A DNA stretch of 64,000 nt, taken from WHSW01 sp963742205. GTDB lineage: Bacteria; Actinomycetota; Thermoleophilia; Solirubrobacterales; 70-9. The position numbers and the translations under genes are program-made. The DNA is taken from positions 62,001 through 126,000 of the forward strand of contig CAVUKZ010000008.1 of NCBI GenBank assembly GCA_963742205.1. Direction: 5' to 3'. Under the pieces are notes generated by a model. That model did not search any database and was not told the DNA's origin. It saw nothing but the letters and a program-made list of their open reading frames with translations. Below, one piece after another: positions 24,901 through 33,008 of this stretch. Position 1 is the stretch's first letter. Each line of letters starts with the position of its first letter.

Positions 24901-25312
24901 GGGCGACCGCGCTCGCGACCACGACCGGCACGTCGTTCGTCGTTCGTCGTTCGTCGTTCGAGGTGAGGGCGTCGAGGGCGCCGATGCGCAGGCCGACCAG
25001 GTGCGGGGGCGGGGCCAGGTGGGACTCGTAGCCGGTCCCGCGCGACGGGTAGTAGCGGACCCGCCGCGGCGCCAGGTAGGCCCCGAGGCCGCGGGCGAAG
25101 TCGCGGGCGGCCACGTCGTCGGCGGCGACCACCAGGACGGGGCGGCCGGCGAGCGCCTCATCGGAGTCGATCAGCGAGGCGAGCAGGTACGGCCTGATCG
25201 CGCCGGAAGCGCGCACCTCGACGGCCTCTCCGGCACCGATCCGAGAGGCGAGTGAGGCGATGCGCTCGTCTTCGAGCGCGATGTCGAGCAGCGACCTGAG
25301 CAGTTGCCCCAA
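21920..25312 (-). CDS. mfd: Transcription-repair coupling factor Mfd
   Basis: A 1130-residue Mfd: UvrB-like region at the N-terminus, the RNA-polymerase-interacting domain RVGDYVVHTDHGIARFAGFE around residue 455, then the RecG-like helicase motor with Walker A CGDVGYGKTEVA, IVDEEQRFGVKQK, SATPIPRTLQMSL, ATTIIESGLDIPQANT and QIRGRVGRSAERAFAY, and the C-terminal TRCF region. The protein releases RNA polymerase stalled at DNA damage and recruits UvrA. The start is TTG 25,310-25,312 because no ATG or GTG fits; it lies over a possible -10 (TATCTT), so it may be later. A 7-bp repeat, four perfect units, interrupts the N-terminal region at 24,931-24,958 without closing the frame. Confidence 0.96.
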   Translation of the reverse strand: MGQLLRSLLDIALEDERIASLASRIGAGEAVEVRASGAIRPYLLASLIDSDEALAGRPVLVVAADDVAARDFARGLGAYLAPRRVRYYPSRGTGYESHLAPPPHLVGLRIGALDALTSNDERRTTNDVPVVVASAVALAEAVPDASLRPEGFILHRGESVDLGDVAELLAEAGYERTEQVEDRGQFAIRGGILDVFPATSERAARLELFGDEIESIRWFSTFTQRSLGDAEFIELDPAAELALEHRELADLADDEEERPDIAEILPVDSFRAPLDLIDPETAVLIASAEEIPAALSDHWEDVTTAMHDADARHLYVDVAEPLANRALLTIRGVADSDDESRRLATIFRAQTPTSAARSITEAEPQLEKELKSNYRVTVTFESRGEAERARYNLNRIDARFLGEVAPSEPAVLFAEAPLSDGFVSPELRLAVIPFRRLVHRRQAAAAQPSRARLASFADLRVGDYVVHTDHGIARFAGFETKTVAGVTRDYLELEYRGEDKVFAPTDQLAKISRYVGAGGDAPQLSALGSKRWDAVKARARRAARELAGELLNLYAERQARRGHAFEPDGEWQLELERSFPYRETADQVDAIEAVKGDMESERPMDRLICGDVGYGKTEVALRAAHKAAAEGKQVMMLVPTTILAQQHLGTFRERLQTSPLEIDMVSRLRKPAEVREALAKFEDGTLDVLIGTHRLLSRDVRAKDLGLVIVDEEQRFGVKQKELLRQLKLKVDVLSLSATPIPRTLQMSLAGLRDISVIETPPEGRRPVRTYVGPYDEELVSRAIEREVAREGQVFFLHNRIDTLHEVAERLRALCPGVRFAEAHGQMDEGELEATMLTFLRGDADCLVATTIIESGLDIPQANTLIVERADQLGLAQAYQIRGRVGRSAERAFAYMLYPTEESLSTEAGARLATLSDHTELGSGFAIAMRDLELRGAGDLLGDEQSGHVAAIGFELYVAMLDEAVEALRAQRGETEGEGEAIVRLDIDVDAYLPADYIPFEAAKIDVHRRIAGARAGGELRALRDELRDRFGPVPEPVSNLLALQRARIDLGAAGARTAEVRGGRLSVIPLELDAATVGRLRERIPEAMFELRTRTLSLRVGDDPGERLEALLELTDALGAAMAAEPVAA
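24931..24958. repeat. Perfect 4x heptamer (CGTCGTT) inside mfd
   Basis: Four exact tandem copies of CGTCGTT within mfd, encoding the polar insert NDERRTTND next to DALTS. Seven is not a multiple of three, so gain or loss of one unit would shift the frame. The AT-richer composition stands out in this GC-rich gene. Confidence 0.85.
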
Positions 25313-25346
25313 GATAGCCGGGTCGCGGAACGTCCCTGCTGCAGGC

Positions 25347-26063
25347 TCAGTCGCGGAAGGGCAGCCCGGGCCCGGAACGCGCCCAGTCCACCTGGCCCTC
25401 GCCCTCCGACCGGGAGCGGTCCTCGACGCCGTCGAGCTCGTGCAGCATCCGCTTGAGCCTCGCGACGGCCTCCGGCGGGTTGTCGGCCACCTGAGCCGCG
25501 AGCTGCAGCGCGGCCTCCTCGGTGCGCGCCGCCGGCACCACCTTGTGCACCAGGCCCCAGCGGTAGGCCACGTCGGCGTCGACCTCCTTCGCCGTCAGCA
25601 GCAGGTACTTCGCGACCGAGAGCCCGCAGAGCGTGACCAGGCGCGCGGGGCCTACCGGGACGCCGAGCGCCCCGCCGGGAAAGCGCAGCCGCAGGTTGCC
25701 GCCGCCGACCCGCAGGTCGCAGCAGACGGCGATCTCGGCGCCCCCGCCGACGCAGGCTCCGTGGCAGGCCGCGACCGTGGGCTTCGGAAATCCGGTGAGC
25801 TCGTCGTAGAGCAGGGCGAAGAGCTCCATCCGCCTCACCTGCGCCTCCGGCTCGAGCCGCTCGCGCACGTCAGCGCCCGCGGAGAGCCCCATGTGGTCGG
25901 TGGAGGAGACCACGAGCGCGCGGACCTCGTCGTCGGCGCGCGCCTCGCCGAGGTGGGCGAGGAGCTCGTCGAGCATCTCGGTGTTGATCGCGTTGCGGGC
26001 CTCGGGCCGATCGAGCTGCAGCAGCGCCACCCCGTCGGCGACCGAGTAGTTGGTCGTGCTCAC
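25347..26063 (-). CDS. Enoyl-CoA hydratase/isomerase (crotonase family)
   Basis: A 238-residue crotonase-fold protein from GTG 26,061-26,063. VALLQLDRPEARNAIN at the start, SSTDHMGLSAGADVRE and ACHGACVGGGAEIAVCCDL with its oxyanion-hole glycines are family landmarks, and RWGLVHKVVPA follows. The hydratase Glu normally found in a PE motif is replaced (FPGGALGVPVGP), so real hydratase activity is doubtful and isomerase or another crotonase reaction is possible. The frame is open into the preceding pth gene, but a GTGA start/stop overlap with the other pth frame suggests two separate genes. Role in fatty-acid or aromatic degradation is inferred from family only. Confidence 0.8.
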   Translation of the reverse strand: MSTTNYSVADGVALLQLDRPEARNAINTEMLDELLAHLGEARADDEVRALVVSSTDHMGLSAGADVRERLEPEAQVRRMELFALLYDELTGFPKPTVAACHGACVGGGAEIAVCCDLRVGGGNLRLRFPGGALGVPVGPARLVTLCGLSVAKYLLLTAKEVDADVAYRWGLVHKVVPAARTEEAALQLAAQVADNPPEAVARLKRMLHELDGVEDRSRSEGEGQVDWARSGPGLPFRD

Positions 26064-26702
26064 TCGAAGGCACCTCGCCGCAGCGGCTCCGACTCCGCAG
26101 ACGGCGATCTGGTCGACGAGCCGCTCCGTCGCGACCGCCGCGTCGGCGATCAGGCCGCTCACCTCGTCGGCGGGCTCGGAGAAGCGCCCCAGGACGTAGG
26201 CGGAGACGATCTCGGGGTCGGTCGAGTCGGGCCGGCCGACGCCGACCCGCACGCGCCAGAAGTCCCGGCTTCCGAAGCCCTGGGCGAGGCTCTTGAGCCC
26301 GTTGTGGCCGGCCACGCCGCCGCCGAGCTTCGGCTTGATCTCGCCGAACGGCAGGTCGATCTCGTCGTGCACGACGACCACCTGCTCGATGGGCACCTTC
26401 AGGGCGCCGCGCGCGGGTCCGGCCGACTCGCCGGACTCGTTCATGAACGTCTGGGGCTGGAGCACCGTCACGCTCGGCCCGCCGTGCCCGGCGCGGCCGT
26501 CGGTGATCAGCCCGCGGTACCTCTGCTTCGGCTTCGGCAGTTCCCAGCCACGGATGAGCTCGCTGCCCACCTCGAACCCGATGTTGTGGCGCGTCTGGGC
26601 GTAGCGGCTACCGGGGTTACCGAGCCCGACGATCAGGACCCGTTCGCCGGGCCGGTGTTTGGAACCTTCGCCGTCGCCCCCGCGCCGGCGAAACCAGGAC
26701 AG
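26060..26702 (-). CDS. pth: Peptidyl-tRNA hydrolase, one probable frameshift near its end
   Basis: About 213 residues. LIVGLGNPGSRYAQTRHNIGFE is the Pth signature with catalytic His in TRHN; QPQTFMNESGES, VVVHDEIDLPFG and GGGVAGHNGLKS with RDFWRVRVGVGRP follow. The enzyme rescues peptidyl-tRNA during translation. The upstream frame has no ATG/GTG/TTG; a CTG at 26,700-26,702, six bases after GAGGAG, is the best start and adds an N-terminal extension (LSWFRRRGGDGEGSK). In this frame pth would fuse directly to the hydratase gene. Shifting one base near 26,110 instead ends it with LRRGAFE and a TGA that overlaps the next GTG, which I favour. Confidence 0.85.
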
Positions 26703-26705
26703 GGC

Positions 26706-27418
26706 CTACTCCTCGCCGGAGTCGGAGGACTCCTCGCCCTCCGGTGCCTCGCCCTCGGCGGGCTCCTCGCCCTCGGCCTCCTCGCCCTCGGCGCCGACCA
26801 GCTCGGCCTCCTCCTCGAGCTCCGGCTCGGGCTCCTCCTCGACGCGCGGCGGCGAGAGGGTGGCGATCGTGACCTCGTCGGCGTTCTGGTCCTCGCCCAA
26901 CGCGAACTCGACGCCCTCGGGCGCCAGCCAGGGAGCTGAGCTGAAGCGTGTCGCCGATGACCATGGCGGAGACGTCGGCGGGGATCGACTCGGGGATCGC
27001 CGTCGGCAGGGCGGAGATCGTGATCTCGTGCGTGACGTGCTCGAGCACGCCGCCCTCCTTGACGCCGGGGGCGTCCTCGGTGCCGATCAGCTCGATCGTG
27101 ACGTCGGCCTCGATCTTCTCGTCGAGCTTGACCTCGTGGAGGTCGAGGTGCAGGAGGTGGTCGCGGACGGGGTCGCGCTGCTGCTCCTTGAGCACCACCG
27201 GAACCGCCGCCGAGCCCTCGATCTCGACGTCGAAGAGGGCGCCGCCGTGGACCAGGACGTCGCGCACCGCACGCGCCTGGACCTGGAACGCACGGGCCTC
27301 GTCGCCGCTGCCGTAGACGACGCCGGGCACCAGCCCCTCGCGGCGCAGGCGACGGCTCTCGCGCGAGCCGAAGTCGGTGCGCGGCTGCGGCTTTCAGAGT
27401 CACTCGATCGGAGGCCAT
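26706..27418 (-). CDS. rplY: 50S ribosomal protein bL25 (CTC form), two frameshifts
   Basis: About 237 residues in three pieces. The N-terminus after a correction near 27,385 reads SRRLRREGLVPGVVYGSG, the 5S-rRNA-binding start of bL25; DVEIEGSAAVPVVLKEQQ, HLLHLDLHEVKLDEKI and ADVSAMVIGDTLQLSS follow. A second correction near 26,925 (a CTGGCTGG doubling) leads to APEGVEFALGEDQ and an acidic tail. This is the longer CTC form found in many bacteria. pth lies directly downstream, which is the common bacterial rplY-pth arrangement. Both breaks appear to be sequencing indels because this protein is highly expressed. ATG 27,416-27,418 is the start. Confidence 0.85.
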
Positions 27419-27457
27419 GCGGCGGCTGAGGATAGAGAACCCAGGCCCTACACGCGC

Positions 27458-28931
27458 TTAGGAAGCGCAGGGGACGCCGCTGCTGGAAACACCCTGCGCG
27501 TTACAGCGCTCGACCTTGGGCGGCTGCCAGCCGGTGCCGTCGAGCATCCCGGCCCGGGCCTCCCCGGGCTCGTAGAAGCGCCAGATGAGCCGGAACCCAC
27601 CGCCCGTCGGGGGCGAGGGAAGCCAGTTCTGCGCCTGCTGGGGGTTCGAGGGCTGCTCGGACTGGACGTAGATGTCGAGCGAGCCGTCCTGGTTTACGTG
27701 CAGGTCGGAGCGGTTGTTGATCAGGTAGCGGTCGAGCGGATTCGGCACCAGGAAGACCTCCGAGTCGTACATCGTCACCGACCAGAACTGCTTCGCCGGG
27801 ATCGGCAGCTGGTCGGCGGGGAGGTGCAGCACGTAGCGCGAGCCGCCGACCAGCGGGCTGAGGTCGCTGGCCGTCTGGGTGAAGGCGTAGATCGCGATCT
27901 TCGGCTTCAGCGCCCCGACGCCGATCTTGTCGGTCATCGCCCGCAGCGCGTAGTCGGTGCCGTAGTTGCCGATGTTGGCCATCAGGTAGCCGTTGTGCGA
28001 GGCCGAACTCGTCGACGTAGTGCTTGGCGATTCGCGCCTGGATGTTGGCCGGCCCCTGGGTGACCGCGTCGCGCATCCCCTGCAGCGTTTCGGCGCTGAG
28101 CGCCGTGTCGGTGGCCGGGTCGAGCCCCGGGCCGACGCCGATCGCGGCCAGCTCGTCGAGCACCGGCGCATCGGCCGCCGGCGGCGGGAACTTGCGCATC
28201 AGCCTGCCGAGCGACGAGTAGAACGCGAGCGGGTCCTGTCCCGGACCGAGGCCGGCGATCGGCGGGTGGTCGACGGTCGTGTCGACCGGCTTGATCACCG
28301 GCGGCTTGTACTTGCGGCCGTATGTCTTCAGCGGCTGCAGGCCGTACTTCGACTGGATCTTGTTGACCCGCTTGGTGTCGGCCTCGTCCTTGATGTAGGT
28401 GCGGCCGATCATCCAGACGCGGTCGTACGGCGACTTCACCTTCGTCACGCCGCGCGGCAGCTTGCCGTGGAAGCCGGGGCCGACGATCGCGAAGTCGCCG
28501 CCGTCCTGCTGGCCGGTGATCGTGCCGATGTTGCGGAAGTTCTCGGTCCAGGGCGAGACCAGCTCGAAGACGTAGAACCGCTTCATCTTCGGCGCGTGCA
28601 GGATCTGCGGCTGGCGTTTGAGGTCGAGCCAGGCGATCGAGTAGAGCGTGTCGTGGTTGGGGGCGACGACGTCGCGGTTCTCGGGCTTGGCGAGCGCGTC
28701 CGCGTGGCTGAACTGGTTCACCGGCGCGTCGCCCGAATGGTCGGGCTTCGAGACGCTGGTGTTGGTGCGGAAGATCCGGTCGGTGTCGACGATCGGGATC
28801 CCGTACTCGTAGGCCTTCGAGCCGAGCGCGTAGCCCTGGTCGTAGTCGGACTGGGCGTCCGCGAACGCCGCTGGGGCGGCGAGGCAGGCCGCTGCGCAGG
28901 CGGTGGCGAGGGCGACTCTGAACATCAGCAT
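27458..28931 (-). CDS. Secreted DUF1254/DUF1214 protein, one frameshift
   Basis: About 490 residues with a signal peptide (MLMFRVALATACAAACLAA, cleavage after AFA). The body shows the DUF1254 region (SDYDQGYALGSKAYEYGIP, SHADALAKPENRDVVAPNHD, YSIAWLDLK) and, after a frame change near 28,003, the DUF1214 part (MANIGNYGTDYALRAM, YVLHLPADQLPIPAKQFWSVTMYD, PLDRYLINNRSDLHV, YVQSEQPSNPQQAQNWLP). These paired domains are widespread secreted proteins of unknown biochemical role; DUF1214 is often seen with lipid- or polymer-related genes. Start at ATG 28,929-28,931, with another ATG two codons later. It is divergent from the ABC1-kinase gene with 61 bases between. Confidence 0.85.
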
Positions 28932-28980
28932 CGGTTTCAACACCGCGAAACGTATGGCGTCGCGGTCTGAGTGCGTGGGT

Positions 28981-28986
28981 ACGCTG
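28981..28986 (+). promoter_or_regulatory. -10 hexamer TACGCT of the ABC1-kinase gene
   Basis: TACGCT ends 6 bases before the GTG at 28,993, so the message would begin at or within a base of the start codon. This supports GTG 28,993 over the in-frame upstream ATG and suggests a leaderless transcript. Confidence 0.45.
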
Positions 28987-28992
28987 CGCCCG

Positions 28993-30402
28993 GTGGCCGA
29001 CGAGATGAAGATTCCCAAGGGCCGCGCGCGGCGCTCGGCCAAGCTGGGCTCGGCACTCGGCGGGCAGGCGGCCCGTTACGCGGGCACCAAGGCGGCCAGC
29101 CTGGCGCTCCCGGAGGATGTGGCGGCCGAGAAGCTCGAGGCACGCCACGTCGAGACGGCGCTGAAGATGGTCTCGACCCTCGGGGAGATGAAGGGCGCGG
29201 CGATGAAGATCGGCCAGCTCGCCTCGTTCATCGACACCGAGTTCCTGCCACCCGAGTACGCCGAGCTCTACCAGGCCGAGCTCGCGAAGCTGCGGACCTC
29301 GGCCCCGCCGATGCCCTGGGATCGCGTCTCGAAGGTGATCGAGGACGAGTACGGCGAGCCGGTGTCCGAGCACTTCTCGGAGTTCGAGCCCGAGGCGTTC
29401 GCGGCCGCCTCGATCGGCCAGGTGCACAAGGCCAAGCTGCTCGACGGCCGCGACGTGGCGGTGAAGATCCAGTACCCCGGCGTGGCCGAGGCGCTGGAAT
29501 CCGACATGCGCAACGCCGGCGTCCTCGTCCGCCTGGCGAAGGCGCTGGCACCGGGCCTGGATGCCAAGTCCGTCGCCGAGGAGCTGCGCGAGCGGGTGCT
29601 CGAGGAGCTCGACTACGAGTACGAGGCGCAGAACCAGCGCACGTTCTCACGCGCCTACCGCGGCCACCCGTTCATCTACGTCCCGGACGTGATCACTCGC
29701 CTGTCCCGGCGGCGGGTGCTGGTGACCGAGTTCGTCGACGGGATCGGGTTCGAGGAGGTCAAGCAGCTCGATCACGAAGAGCGCAGCCGCTTCGGCGAGA
29801 TCGTGTTCCGCTTCTGCTTCGGCTCGATCTACCACCTGCAGCACTTCAACGCCGACTCCCACCCCGGCAACTACCTGCTGATGGGCGACGGCCGCGTGGC
29901 CTTCCTCGACTTCGGGATGACGAAGAAGCTCGACCGCGAGCAGATCGAGCTCGAGCAGGCGGCGCTGGACGCGGCGATCCGCAAGGACCCCGAGGCGCTG
30001 CGCCAGCGGCTCGCGGACCTCGGCTTCATCAAGAAGCCGACCAAGCTCGACGCGGAGCACCTGATGGACCACGTGATGCTGGTCGGCGGCTGGTACATCG
30101 AGGACGGCACCTACCAGGTCTCGGGGCGGCGGGTGATGAAGATCATCGAGTCCGCCTCCGACCCGCGCTCGGAGTACTTCCAGGTGATGAGGCGCGAGAA
30201 CATCCCCGCCGACGAGCTCATGGGCCGCCGGATGGAGATCGGCGTGATCGCTGTGCTGGCCCAGCTGCGCGCCGAGCGCAACTGGCACCGGATCATGCGC
30301 GAGTGGGTCTACGCGGATGATCCTGAAACGGAGCTCGGGGCGCAGGAGTGGGACTACTTCGAGAGCCGGGGCGTGCGGCGCGTGCCCGGGATCGCTACTT
30401 AG
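28993..30402 (+). CDS. ABC1/UbiB/AarF-family atypical kinase
   Basis: A 469-residue ABC1/UbiB protein starting with MADEMKIPKGRARRSAK at GTG 28,993. Characteristic elements are the KxGQ motif GAAMKIGQLASFIDTEFLP, an Ala-rich loop EAFAAASIGQVHKAKL, a Lys in VAVKIQYPGV, HPGNYLLMGDGRVAFLDFGM with the HPGN and DFG metal sites. Homologues in bacteria and mitochondria act as ATPases or kinases in quinone and terpenoid biosynthesis and lipid homeostasis. A C-terminal extension of about 120 residues has no obvious domain. The N-terminal region is short and basic with no membrane segment. It is expressed from its own probable leaderless promoter. Confidence 0.9.
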   Translation: MADEMKIPKGRARRSAKLGSALGGQAARYAGTKAASLALPEDVAAEKLEARHVETALKMVSTLGEMKGAAMKIGQLASFIDTEFLPPEYAELYQAELAKLRTSAPPMPWDRVSKVIEDEYGEPVSEHFSEFEPEAFAAASIGQVHKAKLLDGRDVAVKIQYPGVAEALESDMRNAGVLVRLAKALAPGLDAKSVAEELRERVLEELDYEYEAQNQRTFSRAYRGHPFIYVPDVITRLSRRRVLVTEFVDGIGFEEVKQLDHEERSRFGEIVFRFCFGSIYHLQHFNADSHPGNYLLMGDGRVAFLDFGMTKKLDREQIELEQAALDAAIRKDPEALRQRLADLGFIKKPTKLDAEHLMDHVMLVGGWYIEDGTYQVSGRRVMKIIESASDPRSEYFQVMRRENIPADELMGRRMEIGVIAVLAQLRAERNWHRIMREWVYADDPETELGAQEWDYFESRGVRRVPGIAT

Positions 30403-30411
30403 GCCACTCGA

Positions 30412-32007
30412 TCAGGCGGCCGCTGGCTCCGGCGCCGTACCGTCGGCGGGCTCGGGCTTGACGGGCTCCGGCGCCGTTGCCTTGGGATGCACGCCGCGGA
30501 TCGCGATGATCAGCCCGATCAGGGCGATCGCCGCGACGACGCGCAGGCTGAGCTGCACCCCGGAGACGAACGAGTCCTTGACCACGTCGAGGACCTCCTC
30601 GGCGCGGGTGGTGGCGAAGTCCGCAAACGCCTGGCGGCCGGGCTCGGTGCCCGCGAGCACGCCGTGGATGACGCCGGACTCGCTGCCGGTCATGTGGCCG
30701 AGTCCCGCCTCCCGGGCAGCGCTCACCACCTCGTTCTCCGAGCGGGTGGTGAACAGCGCGGTGGTCAGCCCGAGGCCGATCGCCCCGCCCGCGATCTGGA
30801 ACATGTAGGTGATCCCGCCGGCGAGGCTCGAGCGGCTGGCATCGAGCATCGTCACCGCCGCGGTCGTGATCGACGGATAGAAGAAGCCGGCGCCGATGCC
30901 GGTGAGCGCGAGGCCGGGGATCAGGACCGCGTAGCTCGAGTCGGCGCCGAAGAAGGAGACGACGAGCGGGCCGGCGGCGAGCAGGGCCGTGCCGGCGATG
31001 ATCACCGTGCGGCCGCCGAGCGTGTCGTACAGGCGGCCCGTGAGAAAGGCGACCGCCCCGAACAGGCCGAGCATCGGCAGCATCCCGAACCCCGCCTTGA
31101 GCGCGCTGAAGCCGAGCACCTTCTCCATCAGCTGCGGCCCGTAGAGGACGATCGAGAAGAAGACCGCCGAGAGCATGAGCACGGTGAGGCAGGCGGCGCG
31201 GAAGCCGCGGTTGGCGATCACGTCGGGCGGGATCAGCGCCGCCTCGCCCGCCCGGCGCTCGATCATCACGAAGCCGACCAGGAGCGCAACCGCCGCGACG
31301 AACATCGCCAAGACCCGGATGTCGGTCCAGCCCCAGTCGACCGCCTGGTCGAGCCCCAGTAGGAGCAGCACCAGGCCGCCGGAGACGGTGGCGATCCCGG
31401 CGTAGTCGATCTTGCGCTCCGTCGCCTCGACCGGCGGTTCGTGGACGAACTTCCAGGTCGCCAGCGCCGCGAACGCGGCCACCGGCAGGTTGAGCCAGAA
31501 GATCGCCCGCCAGCTGAACTCGTCCGTGAGCACGCCGCCGATCAGCGGGCCGACCGCGTTGCCGAGTCCGGCGATGCCGAGGATCAGCCCGCCGGCGAGG
31601 CCGGCGCGCTCGGCCGGGAGGGCGCCGAAGGTCATCCCGAGGATCGCCGGCCACATCAGGGCCCCGCCGACGCCCATCCCCACCCGGGCGCCGATCAGCA
31701 GCGGCGCGCTCGGCGCGATCGCGCCGAGCAGCGAGAAGCCGGCGAAGACCGCGGTGCCGACGAAGAAGATCTTGCGCCGGCCGAGCATGTCCGCGAGGCG
31801 CCCGCCGGTGACCAGGCCCATGCCGAAGACGAGCGCGTAGGCGTTGACCGTCCACTGGATCGTGCCGACGTCGACGTCGAAGTCCTGCTCCATCGCCGGC
31901 AGGGCGACGTTGAGCGCGGTGAAGTCGTTGGCGATGACGAGCACGCCGAGGCCCATCGCGAACAGGGCAAGGAGCGTCCCCCGCGAAAGTGATTGCGGCG
32001 CCGCCAT
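30412..32007 (-). CDS. MFS drug-efflux transporter, DHA2 (14-TMS) type
   Basis: A 531-residue, 14-helix permease of the EmrB/QacA class. IANDFTALNVALPAMEQDF in helix 1, GRLADMLGRRKIFFVG (MFS motif A), GGVLTDEFSWRAIFWLNLPVA (motif C/D region) and later paired helices identify it. Such proteins export drugs or metabolites using the proton gradient. The start at ATG 32,005-32,007 is preceded by TACAGT 9 bases upstream. The frame continues further upstream but overlies a divergent promoter. The C-terminus is Pro-Glu rich (PEPVKPEPADGTAPEP). No TetR/MarR repressor gene is adjacent. Its stop is 10 bases from the ABC1-kinase stop. Confidence 0.87.
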   Translation of the reverse strand: MAAPQSLSRGTLLALFAMGLGVLVIANDFTALNVALPAMEQDFDVDVGTIQWTVNAYALVFGMGLVTGGRLADMLGRRKIFFVGTAVFAGFSLLGAIAPSAPLLIGARVGMGVGGALMWPAILGMTFGALPAERAGLAGGLILGIAGLGNAVGPLIGGVLTDEFSWRAIFWLNLPVAAFAALATWKFVHEPPVEATERKIDYAGIATVSGGLVLLLLGLDQAVDWGWTDIRVLAMFVAAVALLVGFVMIERRAGEAALIPPDVIANRGFRAACLTVLMLSAVFFSIVLYGPQLMEKVLGFSALKAGFGMLPMLGLFGAVAFLTGRLYDTLGGRTVIIAGTALLAAGPLVVSFFGADSSYAVLIPGLALTGIGAGFFYPSITTAAVTMLDASRSSLAGGITYMFQIAGGAIGLGLTTALFTTRSENEVVSAAREAGLGHMTGSESGVIHGVLAGTEPGRQAFADFATTRAEEVLDVVKDSFVSGVQLSLRVVAAIALIGLIIAIRGVHPKATAPEPVKPEPADGTAPEPAAA

Positions 32008-32013
32008 TGGGGC

Positions 32014-32042
32014 TTGACTGTAATCGCCGCGCTGCCGATATT
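32014..32042 (+). promoter_or_regulatory. Sigma70-type promoter TTGACT-17-GATATT
   Basis: TTGACT at 32,014-32,019 is followed, 17 bases on, by GATATT at 32,037-32,042. The expected start is near 32,049, and an SD sequence AAGGAGG at 32,058-32,064 precedes GTG 32,069. On the opposite strand TACAGT (32,017-32,022) would serve the transporter gene, so the two promoters overlap. Confidence 0.65.
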
Positions 32043-32068
32043 TGGGATCGATCGACCAAGGAGGACGT

Positions 32069-32903
32069 GTGAGCCGGATCAAGCAGGGATGGGCGTTGAC
32101 GAAGAAGAGCTGGGCGCTGCTTGCGGTCACACCGCGAGCTGTTCCGCTTCCCGGTCTACGGGGTGCTTTGCGGCATCGTCATCGTCCTGGTCACGGTCGG
32201 ACCCGGCCTCTATCTGATCAACGACGGCCAAGACGTCATCGGCGGCGTGATCACCGCGATCGGTCTCTATCTGTCCTCGTTCGTCGTCGTGTACTTCGGG
32301 GTGGCCCTGGCCGCGACCGCCGACGCGATCTTCCACGGCCGTCAGGCGACCACCGCCGACGGCTTCGCGGTCGCGAACGAGCGTCTCGGCGCGATCGCCG
32401 CCTGGGCGGCGCTCGCGGCTCTGGTGGGCACGCTGATCTCGCTGCTGCAACAGAGCGGCAGCCTCGGCGAGGCGATCATCGGCTCCCTGGTCGGGGCCGC
32501 GTGGTCGCTCATCACCTTCCTGGCCATCCCCGTCATCACCTTCGAGGGGACCGGCCCGTGGTCGACGCTCAAGCGCTCGACGCACCTGTTCAAGGAGCGC
32601 TGGGCCGGCCAGATCACCGGCAACGTGGCGATCGGCGGGATCGTCGGCCTGCTCGGCGTGCTCCCGGCGGTCGGGCTGATCGCGCTCGGCGCGTACCTCT
32701 GGGCCTCGGACAGCGGCAACGCGGACGTCGCCGTCGGCGCGGTGCTGGTGCTCCTCGGCGTCATCCTGCTGGTCGCGTCGATGCTGATCATCCAGGCGAT
32801 GAAGGGCATCTTCGGGGTCGCGCTCTACCGCTTCACATCCACCGGTGAGGTCACCAGCGGCTTCACCGAGGCGGACCTGAACTCAGCGGTTCGTACGAAA
32901 TAA
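32069..32903 (+). CDS. Polytopic membrane protein (DUF6159-like), one frameshift
   Basis: About 278 residues. The start SRIKQGWALTKKSWALLA continues in the next frame from HRELFRFPVYGVLCGIVIVL, so one base is out near 32,122-32,128. About six hydrophobic helices follow in pairs (VIGGVITAIGLYLSSFVVVYF, ITFLAIPVITFEGTGPWSTL, AIGGIVGLLGVLPAVGLI). The layout FxxSWxxL - xRELxxFP - GPWSTLKRS matches DUF6159-type membrane proteins. Function is unknown. Expression is well defined: sigma70-like promoter, strong SD and a clear Rho-independent terminator directly after the stop. Confidence 0.75.
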
Positions 32904-32938
32904 CTCGCGCCACGTCCTCCGCTCTCGCTCGAATCAAT

Positions 32939-32970
32939 TGTCCGCGGCTACGCCGCGGACATCTTTTTCT
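32939..32970 (+). terminator. Rho-independent terminator
   Basis: TGTCCGCGGC, loop TAC, GCCGCGGACA (10-bp perfect stem, 32,939-32,961) then TCTTTTTCT. It ends the transcript of the preceding plus-strand membrane-protein gene. In the opposite direction there is no U-rich tail, so it is not an obvious terminator for the convergent LtrA gene. Confidence 0.85.
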
Positions 32971-33008
32971 GCTCCCGCGTCCGGGCGTGCGCGGTGATCC
33001 TTGGTCGG

